A stretch of DNA of 39,731 nt from a virus. The notes under the pieces are model-generated. The model searched no databases. It was not told the origin of the DNA and saw only the letters and a program-made list of their open reading frames with translations. Positions 16,093-23,557 of this stretch are shown one piece after another. How positions within the stretch are numbered: the first letter of the stretch is position 1; every line of letters begins with the position of its first letter. The stretch is taken from positions 1-39,731 of the IMG/VR virus record IMGVR_UViG_3300042556_001714; one strand, 5' to 3'. The translations under genes and the position numbers were made by a program.

Positions 16093-17334
16093 ATGCGGAT
16101 TCCCCCGAAGCGCCCACAGCCCCAGCCCTTGCGCCGGATGTTCGCGCCCGCCGACGTGACCGAGACGGCGCGGCAGGGGCAGGGGATTGGGGATGTCGAG
16201 GCGATGCGGCAGATGGCGGTGACGGCGGTGCCAGAGATCCTGCGGAACCTGCCGGGGACCAGCACGCCCATGAGCGCCTTGGACGCGGCGCTGGCAGTCG
16301 GCCGCAGGGACTACCCTGGCGCGGCGATGGCGGCGCTGGGGGCCGTGCCGTTTGCGGGGGCAATTCGCGCAGTGCCAGCAGGGAAGGCAACGCAGCTTGC
16401 GTCTGTCATCAAGGATTGGAAGTGGCGTCCTGCAAAAGAAGTTCGAGAAGAACTTAACATCACGGAATTGCCAGAACACGTTCAACAATTTGGACAGTTC
16501 ATGCAGGGGCAGGCCAACAAAGCTGTTCGCTCTGGTCTTACTCCGCGCGATGTAGCAAAAGCCAATATTATTACGCAAGCGTCCATACAGCGCAGCGCAA
16601 TCGACCCGAACAAACTGCGCGGCGTTGGGTTTGATTTGCCAGAATCTATACAGGGTAGTATTCGGCCAGAGGGTGCGATGGCAGAAATGCTTATGACGCC
16701 AACCGGCAAGGCCTATCTTGACCAAATAGAGCAGGGTATTGTTGATCCTTCTGTTGTTAAAAGCATTGTTGCGAAAATGAAGCCGTTCGGGAAAGACAAC
16801 GATTTGCGCGATAAACTAATTCGCAACATAGAAGTGTCTCGTCTGAACGAGCCGTTTACCGAGATCGTTGGAAACGCTGCACAGGGGCGTCAAGACGTTG
16901 CACGGAGACAGCTGCAAAACTTAACAGAACAAATGCACGGCACGGGGCCTTCCAAGCGTGGATTTGTTGGATCACTGCTCGGTTATGGGGCTGATCCAAC
17001 GCTTGACGCAAGGCAAATCATTCTTAACACTGGCCAGCCAACGTCCGCAGCACAAGTGTTTTTACGGCGCTCTGGCGGTCGTGGCGCTGTTGCCGCCGTT
17101 GATCGCCTTGCGCGTCGGCAAGAAGCGATGGGAGTAAACGTCCCCGATCAGTTAGTTCCTTTTAAGCAGCACTTGATTCACCATACTGTTTGGGACAAGG
17201 CTGCTAACGAAGCAACGACACATTCTGATCTTATTAAAGCTATGCTAACAGCTGGACTTGTTGGTGGCGTTGGTCTTTCGTCGTATGACAGGCAGCGACA
17301 AGCTAATCGAAGCAGGGGAGAAGATGAGCTATGA
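16093..17334 (+). CDS. Mosaic protein: late-gene N-terminus joined to a low-GC domain
   Basis: The 413-residue product is called from the ATG at 16093 (AGGAGG at 16080-16085); a GTG at 16087 is possible. Residues 1-95 are GC-rich sequence like the neighbouring ejection proteins. From about 16370 the DNA shifts abruptly to lower GC and other codons up to the stop. This second part (about 96-413) has FGQFMQGQANKAVRSGLTPRD, RPEGAMAEMLMTPTGKAY, GTGPSKRGFVGSLLGYG followed by TLDARQIILNTG, and HHTVWDK. I recall similar blocks at the C-termini of other phage internal proteins. The GTGPSK...LDAR part resembles the helix-hairpin-helix plus Asp pattern of DNA glycosylases, so a DNA-acting ejected enzyme is possible but unproven. 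The stop overlaps the amidase start (ATGA). Confidence 0.6.
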   Translation: MRIPPKRPQPQPLRRMFAPADVTETARQGQGIGDVEAMRQMAVTAVPEILRNLPGTSTPMSALDAALAVGRRDYPGAAMAALGAVPFAGAIRAVPAGKATQLASVIKDWKWRPAKEVREELNITELPEHVQQFGQFMQGQANKAVRSGLTPRDVAKANIITQASIQRSAIDPNKLRGVGFDLPESIQGSIRPEGAMAEMLMTPTGKAYLDQIEQGIVDPSVVKSIVAKMKPFGKDNDLRDKLIRNIEVSRLNEPFTEIVGNAAQGRQDVARRQLQNLTEQMHGTGPSKRGFVGSLLGYGADPTLDARQIILNTGQPTSAAQVFLRRSGGRGAVAAVDRLARRQEAMGVNVPDQLVPFKQHLIHHTVWDKAANEATTHSDLIKAMLTAGLVGGVGLSSYDRQRQANRSRGEDEL

Positions 17335-17786
17335 CCCATCAGCGCCCAAGCCCCAACCACAGCAGCCGCCGGGGCGCGAAGATCCGCTGGATTGTCCTGC
17401 ACGCGGACGCCAGCCCCTCGGAGCGGGCGACGCTGGACTGGATCTGTTCGCCTCGGTCGGCAGTGAGCTACCACCTGCTCGTCCACCGGGACGGCACCGT
17501 GACGCGCTGCGTGCCGGATGACCGGGCGGCGTGGGCGTGCGGCAAGAGCGCGTGGGATGGCGTGCAGGAGCTCAACCGGCACTCGCTCTCCATCGCCTTC
17601 GCCAATCGGCATGACGGCAAGGAGCGGCTATCGGACGCGCAGATCGACGCCATGATGCGGCTGGTGCAGGCGTGCAAGGCGCGCCACCCGACCGTGGAAG
17701 GCGTGCTGACCCATGCCATGATTGCGCCGGGGCGAAAGTCGGACCCGGACTACATCCCCAACTTCTACCGGCACGACTACGGGTGA
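17331..17786 (+). CDS. N-acetylmuramoyl-L-alanine amidase (endolysin)
   Basis: The 151-residue protein belongs to the Amidase_2 / T7 lysozyme fold and should cleave the amide bond between muramic acid and L-alanine in peptidoglycan. Zinc ligands are apparent as H24 (IVLHADAS), H128 (VLTHAM) and D138. K136 sits two residues before D138, matching the Lys-x-Cys spacing in T7 lysozyme with Asp in place of Cys. Tyr47 (AVSYHLL) corresponds to the catalytic Tyr. There is no signal peptide or wall-binding domain, so it needs the holin for access. The length is the normal size of a minimal phage amidase. The ATGA overlap couples it to the upstream mosaic gene. Confidence 0.9.
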   Translation: MTHQRPSPNHSSRRGAKIRWIVLHADASPSERATLDWICSPRSAVSYHLLVHRDGTVTRCVPDDRAAWACGKSAWDGVQELNRHSLSIAFANRHDGKERLSDAQIDAMMRLVQACKARHPTVEGVLTHAMIAPGRKSDPDYIPNFYRHDYG

Positions 17787-17793
17787 GGGCACG

Positions 17794-18261
17794 ATGAGCC
17801 AAGCGCGACTGGTGGTGATTGGGCTGGGTCTGGTGGCGGCGGTGGTGGCGGGCGCGTGGGAGATGGGGCGCAAGCAGGGGGAGATCGCGGGGCTCAAGGA
17901 GCGGGTGGTGGTCATCCGCGACTCCATCCGCCTGCTGGACACGGTGTACCGGCGGGACACGGTGCGGCTCTGGCGGCTCAAGACGGAGTGGGACACCTTG
18001 TACGACACCGCCCGTCTGACTGAGCGGATCACCGACACGGTGTGGGTCAAGAGGGCACTGGGGTCAGCCGACAGCACCATCCGCGCCTGCATCGCCACGG
18101 TGTTGACGTGCGAGCAGCGGGTGGCGCTGGAAGCGAAGCGGGCCGACCTGGCGGAGCAGCAGATCACCGTCTGGACGCACCGGGACCGCGACAAAGAACG
18201 GGTGAAGATGGCGCTGTCGGCCGCTGCCGGCCTGACCGCTGGCTTGCTCATCCGGCGCTAA
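17794..18261 (+). CDS. i-spanin-like (Rz-type) protein
   Basis: The 155-residue protein starts at the ATG at 17794. An N-terminal membrane segment (residues 5-22, VVIGLGLVAAVVAGAWEMG) is followed by a long charged helical periplasmic region (KQGEIAGLKERVVVIRDSI and on), two Cys in ACIATVLTCEQRVAL, and a short hydrophobic C-terminus. This topology and its place after the amidase match Rz-type inner-membrane spanins, which link to an outer-membrane partner. No separate or embedded o-spanin lipobox gene is evident. If correct, it implies a host with an outer membrane. It could instead be a structural coiled-coil membrane protein. Confidence 0.6.
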   Translation: MSQARLVVIGLGLVAAVVAGAWEMGRKQGEIAGLKERVVVIRDSIRLLDTVYRRDTVRLWRLKTEWDTLYDTARLTERITDTVWVKRALGSADSTIRACIATVLTCEQRVALEAKRADLAEQQITVWTHRDRDKERVKMALSAAAGLTAGLLIRR

Positions 18262-18325
18262 CACGCTGTAGCGCAAGGACTTAGGCGAGGAGCGCCGGAG
18301 CGGGGAGGAATGTGGCGCGGTACTC

Positions 18326-18354
18326 TTGACAGGTCGGTCAACGGGTCGTAGGAT
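18326..18354 (+). promoter_or_regulatory. Sigma70-type promoter for the DNA-metabolism block
   Basis: TTGACA (18326-18331), a 17-base spacer and TAGGAT (18349-18354) form a strong promoter 57 bases upstream of the SSB-like gene. It lies in one of the few real gaps on this strand (18262-18410), exactly between the lysis genes and the replication genes, so it probably starts early or middle transcription by host RNA polymerase. Confidence 0.75.
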
Positions 18355-18410
18355 CAGGCATCAGTCAACAACACGGTTGGCTGGTGCCTTTTCCATTCCG
18401 AGGGGGTTGT

Positions 18411-18908
18411 ATGGCGATCTGGAAGCTCGCGGAGCATGGCCCGGTGGCGATCACGGTGACGGAGATCTCCGAGCAGGAGGGGAAGTTCGGGCCGCAGTTC
18501 GCGGTGGATGGCGTGACGGAGGACGGGGAGGAGGCGCGGCTGTTCGTCTCCACCAAGGCGCTGACCTCGCAGCTGGGGCGCCTCAAGCTGGACGTGGACA
18601 CGGCGCTGGGCCAGCAGCTGTACTTCGAGCAGGTGTCGAAGGACGGCACGAAGTACACCAACATCTCGCGCGGCACGGGCGGTCCGGCCAAGGCGGCAGG
18701 GGCGCCGAGCGGTGCGAAGCCGGCAGCGGCTCCGGCGGCTCCGGCCCGTGTGGCGCGGATGACTCCGGCCGAGGCGGCCAAGGTGTACGCCGAGTGCGTG
18801 GACCTGGCGATGGCCACGCTGGGCGCCCGACTGGAGCAGGCCGAGGTGCCGTTCGACGGCGCGGTGATCCAGGCGGCGGCGGCCACCCTGTTCATCGCCT
18901 GCAAGTAA
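18411..18908 (+). CDS. Single-stranded DNA-binding-like protein
   Basis: The 165-residue protein has GAGGGGG at 18400-18406 before the ATG. Residues 1-85 look like an OB-fold: beta strands AITVTEISEQEGKFGPQFAVDGV, LFVSTKALTSQLG and QLYFEQVSKDGTKYTNIS. An Ala/Pro/Gly-rich linker (about 85-115) follows, then a helical C-terminal domain (about 118-165). It is the first gene after the promoter and precedes nuclease and primase genes, as expected for a phage ssDNA-binding protein. It lacks the acidic C-terminal tail of bacterial SSB, so partner binding may differ. The OB call is by pattern and moderately confident. Confidence 0.6.
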   Translation: MAIWKLAEHGPVAITVTEISEQEGKFGPQFAVDGVTEDGEEARLFVSTKALTSQLGRLKLDVDTALGQQLYFEQVSKDGTKYTNISRGTGGPAKAAGAPSGAKPAAAPAAPARVARMTPAEAAKVYAECVDLAMATLGARLEQAEVPFDGAVIQAAAATLFIACK

Positions 18909-18915
18909 GCGGCCG

Positions 18916-19332
18916 ATGCGCGCCGAGACGATGGACCCGAGGCTGGACCCGATGCCCGTCCCCGCCAACGATGTGCAGGAGGCGCAGCGGCGCAAGAGCA
19001 AGCAGGAGAACAAGCTGGAGTTCTTCTGGCACGACGGCGCGGACTGGCAGTGCGACTTCAACTACAGCCGGATCGCCAGTCTGGTCGCCAACCTGGGGGT
19101 GCGGGCGGTGAACGAGAACCTGACCCGCACGCACATCGCCGGGTCACTGGACGACCTGCGGTATCGGATCTGCTGGCTGCGGCGCCACGCCGAGAAGGAG
19201 AACCCGGTGCCGTGGGCGCGGGAGACGACGGAGGACATGGCCCGGGACATGATGGAGATCATGGACGACCTGCTGGTGGCGCTGTCCGGCGCCGAGCGGC
19301 TCTACACCGATGGCCACGGAGACGACCGATGA
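18916..19332 (+). CDS. Hypothetical protein of the replication block
   Basis: The 138-residue protein is mostly helical. It has a basic stretch near residue 25 (EAQRRKSKQENK), aromatic EFFWHDGADWQCDFNYS, a helix with RYRICWLRRHAEKE, and a Met/Asp-rich helix near the C-terminus (DMARDMMEIMDDLLVAL). Its stop overlaps the next start (ATGA). I do not recognise a family. Its place between SSB-like and nuclease genes suggests an accessory role in DNA metabolism. Confidence 0.55.
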   Translation: MRAETMDPRLDPMPVPANDVQEAQRRKSKQENKLEFFWHDGADWQCDFNYSRIASLVANLGVRAVNENLTRTHIAGSLDDLRYRICWLRRHAEKENPVPWARETTEDMARDMMEIMDDLLVALSGAERLYTDGHGDDR

Positions 19333-19607
19333 TCGCGTTTGACGAGGGGCAGGAGGACGTGCCCGAGGGCGAGCAGGAGGAGGTGCAGGAGGAGGCGCCG
19401 CAGGACATCACCGTGGCGTTCACCCCCGCGCAGCTGGCGGTGGGGACCAACCTCATGGCGCTGGGGCTGGCCGTGATGACGAACAACGAGCGGGAGGGGA
19501 AGCGCATCATGGAGCAGCTGGGCGACCCCAAGATCGGGATGATCGCGCTGGACGCCACGCGGCGCATGGCCGCCGCCCTCACCGGAGCGCCCGATGACCT
19601 CGACTAA
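19329..19607 (+). CDS. Small acidic hypothetical protein
   Basis: The 92-residue protein starts at the ATGA overlap with the previous gene. The first 30 residues are highly acidic (DEGQEDVPEGEQEEVQEEA), which resembles a DNA-mimic or protein-interaction tail. The rest is a helical, hydrophobic, Met-rich domain (LAVGTNLMALGLAVMTN). It has no recognised family. It overlaps the next gene by 14 bases. Confidence 0.55.
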   Translation: MIAFDEGQEDVPEGEQEEVQEEAPQDITVAFTPAQLAVGTNLMALGLAVMTNNEREGKRIMEQLGDPKIGMIALDATRRMAAALTGAPDDLD

Positions 19608-19893
19608 CAGCTCGACGAAGGCCTACACGCTGGTCATGGACGAGGTACATCTCTCGGCGCTGTCCGTGATGATCGGCGTGATCGGGGCGCTGCTGATGGA
19701 TGATCTGGAGCGGGGCGCCGAAGGGATGGGGCTGCTGGCCGAGATCGACCATGACAACCCCGGCACGATCATGGCGCTGATGGGCAAGATGGAAAAGCTG
19801 ATTAAGGAGAGCGAGGACCGGCTGGACCGCCACGGGGAGGACGTGACGCACCGCGCCGTGATGGTCCTGCGCCCGTCTGGCGAGGTGTGCTGA
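19594..19893 (+). CDS. Small hypothetical protein
   Basis: The 99-residue protein has a hydrophobic helical stretch at about 20-36 (LSALSVMIGVIGALLMDDL) and a charged C-terminal half (MGKMEKLIKESEDRLDRHG). It resembles its upstream neighbour in general build (Met- and Leu-rich helices), so the two may be distant paralogues or partners. Its TGA overlaps the start of the nuclease gene as TGATG. Confidence 0.55.
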   Translation: MTSTNSSTKAYTLVMDEVHLSALSVMIGVIGALLMDDLERGAEGMGLLAEIDHDNPGTIMALMGKMEKLIKESEDRLDRHGEDVTHRAVMVLRPSGEVC

Positions 19894-20759
19894 TGCCGGT
19901 CTACACGAACAAGCACAACCTGCCGGCCGTCATCGTGGACGCCGTGGTGAACGACCCCTACGTCGGGGGCGGGGACGTGTCGGCCACGAAGCTCATCGAC
20001 GCCCCGCAGGTCAAGGTGCTGGGGGCCAAGTACCGCGACCAGGTGACGGTGGACGTGAGCGAGCGGGTGTGGAGCCTGCTGGGCCAATGCGTCCACACGA
20101 TCCTGGAGCGGGCGGGGCTGCGGCAGGAGGGGATGATCGCGGAACACCGGATGTTCGCGGAGGTCGACGGCCCCTACGGCCCGTGGCAGCTGTCGGGGCA
20201 GGCCGACGTGATTGACCTGGAGCGCGGCGTGATCCGCGACTACAAGGTGACCACGGTGTTCAAGGCCAAGGGGTCGGCGGCGTGGGAGCAGCAGCTGAAC
20301 GTGCTGGCGTGGCTGGCGCGGGCGAACGGCTACCAGATCCACGGGCTGGAGATCGTCGGCATCTTCCGCGACTGGCGGAAGGTGGAGGCGGAGCGGAACC
20401 CCAACTACCCGCAGGCCGCGATCCAGGTGATCCCCATTCCGCTGTGGGACCCGGTCACCATCGCGGCGTACATCAACGTGCGGGTGGCGCTGCACCAGTC
20501 GATGCAGGCTGGCGCGCAGGTGGACTGCACCGACGAGGAGCGGTGGAAGGACCCGGACCAGTGGGCCATCGTCAAGCCGGGTCTCAAGCGCGCGCTCAAG
20601 GTGCTGGACCACGACCCGGCGCCGAGCGAGATCCCTGAGGGCTGCAGCGTCGAGGTCCGGCGCGGCGAGTACAAGCGGTGCCAGCACTACTGCGAGGTGG
20701 CGCCCTGGTGCCCGCAGTGGGCGGCCGAGAACATGGTCCCGGACGAGGAGGAGACATGA
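19893..20759 (+). CDS. PD-(D/E)XK nuclease, RecB/Cas4-like
   Basis: The 288-residue exonuclease-type protein contains the PD-(D/E)XK core. H69 lies in a helix (CVHTILERAG), D105 in SGQADVIDLE, D116 and K118 in VIRDYKVTT, and Q134 in a following helix (WEQQLNVLAW). The C-terminus has C263-x3-C267-x5-C273 (CQHYCEVAPWC), the position of the iron-sulfur Cys cluster in Cas4 and AddB-like nucleases; a fourth Cys could be C217 or C240 region. It should degrade or process DNA ends for recombination or host genome breakdown. It partners by context with the SSB-like protein and RusA. The ATG at 19893 is chosen over a GTG at 19887 because of TGATG coupling. Confidence 0.8.
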   Translation: MPVYTNKHNLPAVIVDAVVNDPYVGGGDVSATKLIDAPQVKVLGAKYRDQVTVDVSERVWSLLGQCVHTILERAGLRQEGMIAEHRMFAEVDGPYGPWQLSGQADVIDLERGVIRDYKVTTVFKAKGSAAWEQQLNVLAWLARANGYQIHGLEIVGIFRDWRKVEAERNPNYPQAAIQVIPIPLWDPVTIAAYINVRVALHQSMQAGAQVDCTDEERWKDPDQWAIVKPGLKRALKVLDHDPAPSEIPEGCSVEVRRGEYKRCQHYCEVAPWCPQWAAENMVPDEEET

Positions 20760-21070
20760 GGAAGCTACGGTCGTACAAGGGGGTGTGGTATGTGCCTGCG
20801 CTTGGGTGGTGGCAGTACGCTGGCGCGGAGTATCAGTCTGCCGCAAGCGTGATCGCCAGCGCGCCGTCTCTCACCGACGACGACCACCCCGAACTGATGC
20901 GGCTGAAGGCGGAGCCTTACGAAAAGGCGCCGAGGCTGGAGGACGTAGTGTATGGGTGGCTCAAGGAGGAGATCGAGTGTCGCACCGGCACATTCCCCCC
21001 GATCAATCATTGGCGGTTGATAGATCGCCTCCGTGCCGCCTTCCCCCACATCGACCAGGAGGAGCGATGA
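20756..21070 (+). CDS. Small hypothetical protein
   Basis: The 104-residue protein is coupled to the nuclease gene by ATGA. It is aromatic at the N-terminus (KGVWYVPALGWWQYAGAEY) and helical and acidic later, with a Pro- and Trp-containing segment (FPPINHWRLIDRLRAAFPHI) near the end. The codon use is slightly less GC-rich than its neighbours. The function is unknown; its stop overlaps the next start (ATGA). Confidence 0.55.
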   Translation: MRKLRSYKGVWYVPALGWWQYAGAEYQSAASVIASAPSLTDDDHPELMRLKAEPYEKAPRLEDVVYGWLKEEIECRTGTFPPINHWRLIDRLRAAFPHIDQEER

Positions 21071-21309
21071 GCTACCCGTTGCCGGCCGAGGTGCTGGGGT
21101 TCGACCCGTACCAGCACTACGGCAAGACGCCCTGCCACGCCAAGCGCGACTACTGCGCGCGGCGGTATCGGGAGGGTGCCACGGTGATGCAGATCGCGCT
21201 GGAGGTCGGCATCACCAAGCAGGCCGTCAGCGGGCTCCTCAAGCGCGCTGGCGTCACCACCCGCCCCACCGGGGGCAACACCGGCAGCCACAGCCGGCAC
21301 CGCAAGTAG
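21067..21309 (+). CDS. Small helix-turn-helix DNA-binding protein
   Basis: The 80-residue protein has a clear helix-turn-helix at about 33-62: ARRYREGATVMQIALEVG followed by ITKQAVSGLLKRAGV. This matches the resolvase/homeodomain-like HTH seen in small regulators. The N-terminus has a Cys/His-containing segment (GKTPCHAKRDYC), and the tail is Gly/Ser/His-rich. It may regulate phage transcription or help replication initiation. It is coupled by ATGA to the previous gene. The HTH call is by pattern. Confidence 0.7.
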   Translation: MSYPLPAEVLGFDPYQHYGKTPCHAKRDYCARRYREGATVMQIALEVGITKQAVSGLLKRAGVTTRPTGGNTGSHSRHRK

Positions 21310-21328
21310 ACCCACACCCGAGGAGCAT

Positions 21329-21718
21329 ATGCCGAGAGTCAAGGTGAAGGACGTGAGCCCACTGTCGCCCGCGTCCCTGCTGGAACTGGTGGATGAGATC
21401 TGGACGATCTATCCCAAGCGCGACCTGCCACATGTGTTCATCCCGGCGCGGCTGGCGATTGCTGAGCAGCTGGCGGCGGGCGCCACACCAGACGATCTGG
21501 TGCGGGCGGCACGCCGCTACCGGGACCATGTGGCGCGGGAGGCCACGGCGCCCAAGTACGTCAAGGGGCTGGCGAAGTTCTACAGCGAGGAGATGTGGCG
21601 GGCGTTCGTCGAGGTGACGGTCTACGGCCGCACCCGGCAGGAGTGGGCGCGGGCCGGGCAGGACGTGCTGGAGTGGGACCGGCTGGCGGCGCAGGAGAAG
21701 TCGGAGGAGGGCGCATGA
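21329..21718 (+). CDS. Replication-accessory (helicase-loader C-domain-like) protein
   Basis: The 129-residue protein has the pattern found in the C-terminal domains of many phage replication initiators and loaders: IWTIYPKRDLPHVFIPARLAI, a GATPDDLVRAARRYRDHV helix, APKYVKGLAKFYSEEMWRAF. In those proteins the domain contacts DNA or helicase; here it stands alone. CGAGGAG precedes the ATG. It may help deliver the DnaB-type helicase domain of the 24844 gene or the host helicase. The assignment is by motif similarity and is tentative. Confidence 0.55.
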   Translation: MPRVKVKDVSPLSPASLLELVDEIWTIYPKRDLPHVFIPARLAIAEQLAAGATPDDLVRAARRYRDHVAREATAPKYVKGLAKFYSEEMWRAFVEVTVYGRTRQEWARAGQDVLEWDRLAAQEKSEEGA

Positions 21719-21999
21719 GCGACGACGAGATTCTGGCGCACACCTACATCGTCTACATCACCGACACCACGACGGGCGAGACGCGCGTGGTGCGGATGGA
21801 TCACCCGTTTGCAGATGGCAGCGATTATTCGTGGCGCGAGGGGAACGCCAGCTGCGACTGCAACCGGGGGCTGTGGTTTCAGGGGGACGTGGACGACGAC
21901 CACTTCGTCGAACCGTCCTGCGGCGATGGCCGCTACCGCGTGCGGTGCGTGGACGACGCGGGCAACGTGTTGTACCAGGACGAGGAGGAGGACGCATGA
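21715..21999 (+). CDS. Small acidic hypothetical protein
   Basis: The 94-residue protein is coupled by ATGA. It is strongly acidic (DVDDDHFVEP, then YQDEEEDA at the end), beta-rich and contains several Cys (CDCNRGLWF, SCGDG, VRCV). The acidic surface could mimic DNA, and anti-restriction or anti-defence proteins often look like this, but there is no recognised family. Confidence 0.55.
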   Translation: MSDDEILAHTYIVYITDTTTGETRVVRMDHPFADGSDYSWREGNASCDCNRGLWFQGDVDDDHFVEPSCGDGRYRVRCVDDAGNVLYQDEEEDA

Positions 22000-22301
22000 G
22001 CAACGATCCGGTGTCGCAGATGCGCGAGTACATAGAGGAACTGCGGGAGATCAACCGCACCATGAACCACGGGACGGGGGTGCTGCACGATTACATCAAC
22101 ACGCTCAAGGCCGAACGGGACGCAGCGCGCCAGGACACCGAGCGACTGGACGCCATAGAGCGGCACAAGATCGACGTTTTTGAGGGCTACCTCGGCGACT
22201 GGGCCGTGTTTATGAGCGGCCACGATTGGATCAACGCCCCGACCCTGCGCGAGGCCATCGACACGGCCATGGCGATACTGGAAGCCGAGGAAGGCGCATG
22301 A
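21996..22301 (+). CDS. Small coiled-coil hypothetical protein
   Basis: The 101-residue protein is coupled by ATGA. Residues 5-60 form a coiled coil (MREYIEELREINRTM, NTLKAERDAARQDTERLDAIE), followed by a short aromatic segment (YLGDWAVFMSGHDWI) and a C-terminal helix. The ending EAEEGA followed by ATGA resembles the ends of neighbouring genes. No function can be assigned. Confidence 0.55.
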   Translation: MSNDPVSQMREYIEELREINRTMNHGTGVLHDYINTLKAERDAARQDTERLDAIERHKIDVFEGYLGDWAVFMSGHDWINAPTLREAIDTAMAILEAEEGA

Positions 22302-22711
22302 CCGACCCCACCAAGCCGGGCGACCCGGCAGACCGTGCCACCGACGCCAAGGCGGACGGCGCCTTCCAGGGCTCGCACCGCGCCGGGTACGGCGACCGGC
22401 TCGCCCGCGTGGAGGATTGGCTTCGGAAGCACCCCGACGCCACGCTGCAAAGCGGGGAGGGCGCGGTGCTGATACAGGAGATCGACCAGCTACGGCGCCA
22501 GATCCTAATCTTCGTGGACATGGCTGCCACCTGGGTGAAGGTGGGCCATGAGAACGAACGGCTACAGGATGCCATCGACCGGGTGCGGGCGCTGCACGCT
22601 GCCGACGGGCGCAACGAGTGCCCGCAATGCCTTGAGTGGCATTGGGTTGACTGGGAGAACGCTCAAAGCCCATGCCCCACACTGCGCGCCCTTGACGGGG
22701 AGGACGCATGA
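22298..22711 (+). CDS. Small protein with C-terminal RVRALH zinc-ribbon module
   Basis: The 137-residue protein is coupled by ATGA. The C-terminal 45 residues hold the module AIDRVRALH, CPQC, CPTLRALDGEDA, with Cys residues that could bind zinc. The same module, slightly changed, ends the next gene. I recall RVRALH...C..C...CPT.RAL modules in many actinophage small proteins. The N-terminal part is unrelated and helical (RLARVEDWLRKHP, IQEIDQLRRQI). It is probably a modular accessory protein of unknown function. Confidence 0.65.
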   Translation: MTDPTKPGDPADRATDAKADGAFQGSHRAGYGDRLARVEDWLRKHPDATLQSGEGAVLIQEIDQLRRQILIFVDMAATWVKVGHENERLQDAIDRVRALHAADGRNECPQCLEWHWVDWENAQSPCPTLRALDGEDA

Positions 22712-22959
22712 CACGCGATGACATTAAAGAGGAATTTGGTGTCACCTGTCCGCATTGGGAACCGTGTGACTGTCTGGTGGATGGTGCGGATTTCATGGCC
22801 GACGAGATTCTGAAGCTCCGCGCCGCCATCGACCGGGTACGGGCGCTGCACGATTACCCGTTTCGAGGTGATCGCGTGTGTATTGTATGCCGCGAGGAAG
22901 ATGGCATTCCCATGCCACACCCCTGCCCCACCCTTCGCGCTTTGGACGGTGACGCATGA
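22708..22959 (+). CDS. Small RVRALH-module zinc-ribbon protein (paralogue)
   Basis: The 83-residue protein is coupled by ATGA. It repeats the module of the preceding gene: AAIDRVRALHDYPFRG, CIVC, HPCPTLRALDGDA. The N-terminus has its own Cys motif (CPHWEPCDC). Codon use is lower in GC than the upstream paralogue, which suggests a separate origin rather than a recent tandem copy. The function is unknown. Confidence 0.65.
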   Translation: MTRDDIKEEFGVTCPHWEPCDCLVDGADFMADEILKLRAAIDRVRALHDYPFRGDRVCIVCREEDGIPMPHPCPTLRALDGDA

Positions 22960-23174
22960 AGCGTATCGACTATTTCTGGCCGCGCACACTGGTGCAACTC
23001 ACCGCAGTCGTGTTTTGGTTACAACTGACTATGGAAATGAGCGGGGTGATCACACGAAAGCCCGGATACGGCTGGGTGTTGTATGCGTGCGCGGGAGCGT
23101 TTGTGGCATCCGTGCTGTACTTTCTTGCAGCGATGGTACTCAATGCGTGGCGCGCCTTGGACGGTGACGCATGA
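22956..23174 (+). CDS. Small two-helix membrane protein
   Basis: The 72-residue protein is coupled by ATGA. It has two membrane segments, about 10-29 (LVQLTAVVFWLQLTMEM) and 43-64 (VLYACAGAFVASVLYFLAAMV). It ends in WRALDGDA, the same last residues as the two RVRALH proteins before it, although the rest is unrelated. The shared DNA at the gene end looks like a recombination junction. The role is unknown; it may act in the host membrane. Confidence 0.6.
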   Translation: MKRIDYFWPRTLVQLTAVVFWLQLTMEMSGVITRKPGYGWVLYACAGAFVASVLYFLAAMVLNAWRALDGDA

Positions 23175-23557
23175 CGATCCGCTACACCATCCGCGCCCGG
23201 TTCGACGGCGAGCCGGTCACCGTTACGCTGCGCCCCGAGCATTGGCTGCCCCGGCTGCTTTGTACGGACGGGACCGCCATCGGCACCACGGTCTACCTGC
23301 GGAAGCCCATGACCGAGACGAGCGAGACGCTGATCGGGCACGAGCTGGTGCATGTCTTGGACTTCGTGCGCCGTCGCCGCCGGGTGTGGCGGCAATCCTA
23401 CGGGCTGGCCGTGGCCCTCGACCTTGCCGCCTACCTGTGGTCGTGGGTGGCGTGCGGGTTTGACTACTACGGGATGCCGGAGGAGATCAAGGCGTATGGC
23501 GAGCAGGCGCTGGTCGCCCACGCCACGCACCCGAACATCCGGTGGGGGTGGGCATGA
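23171..23557 (+). CDS. HExxH metallopeptidase-like protein
   Basis: The 128-residue protein is coupled by ATGA. It contains ETLIGHELVHVLDFV with HELVH at residues 57-61, the zinc-binding and catalytic motif of gluzincin or SprT/DUF4157-type peptidases. A downstream Glu within PEEIKAYGEQA (about 103-113) could be the third ligand. Between them is a hydrophobic helix (LAVALDLAAYLWSWVACGF). Length and layout match small standalone HExxH domains of phages and bacteria, whose substrates are mostly unknown. It could cleave a host or virion protein; activity is inferred from motif only. Confidence 0.7.
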   Translation: MTIRYTIRARFDGEPVTVTLRPEHWLPRLLCTDGTAIGTTVYLRKPMTETSETLIGHELVHVLDFVRRRRRVWRQSYGLAVALDLAAYLWSWVACGFDYYGMPEEIKAYGEQALVAHATHPNIRWGWA

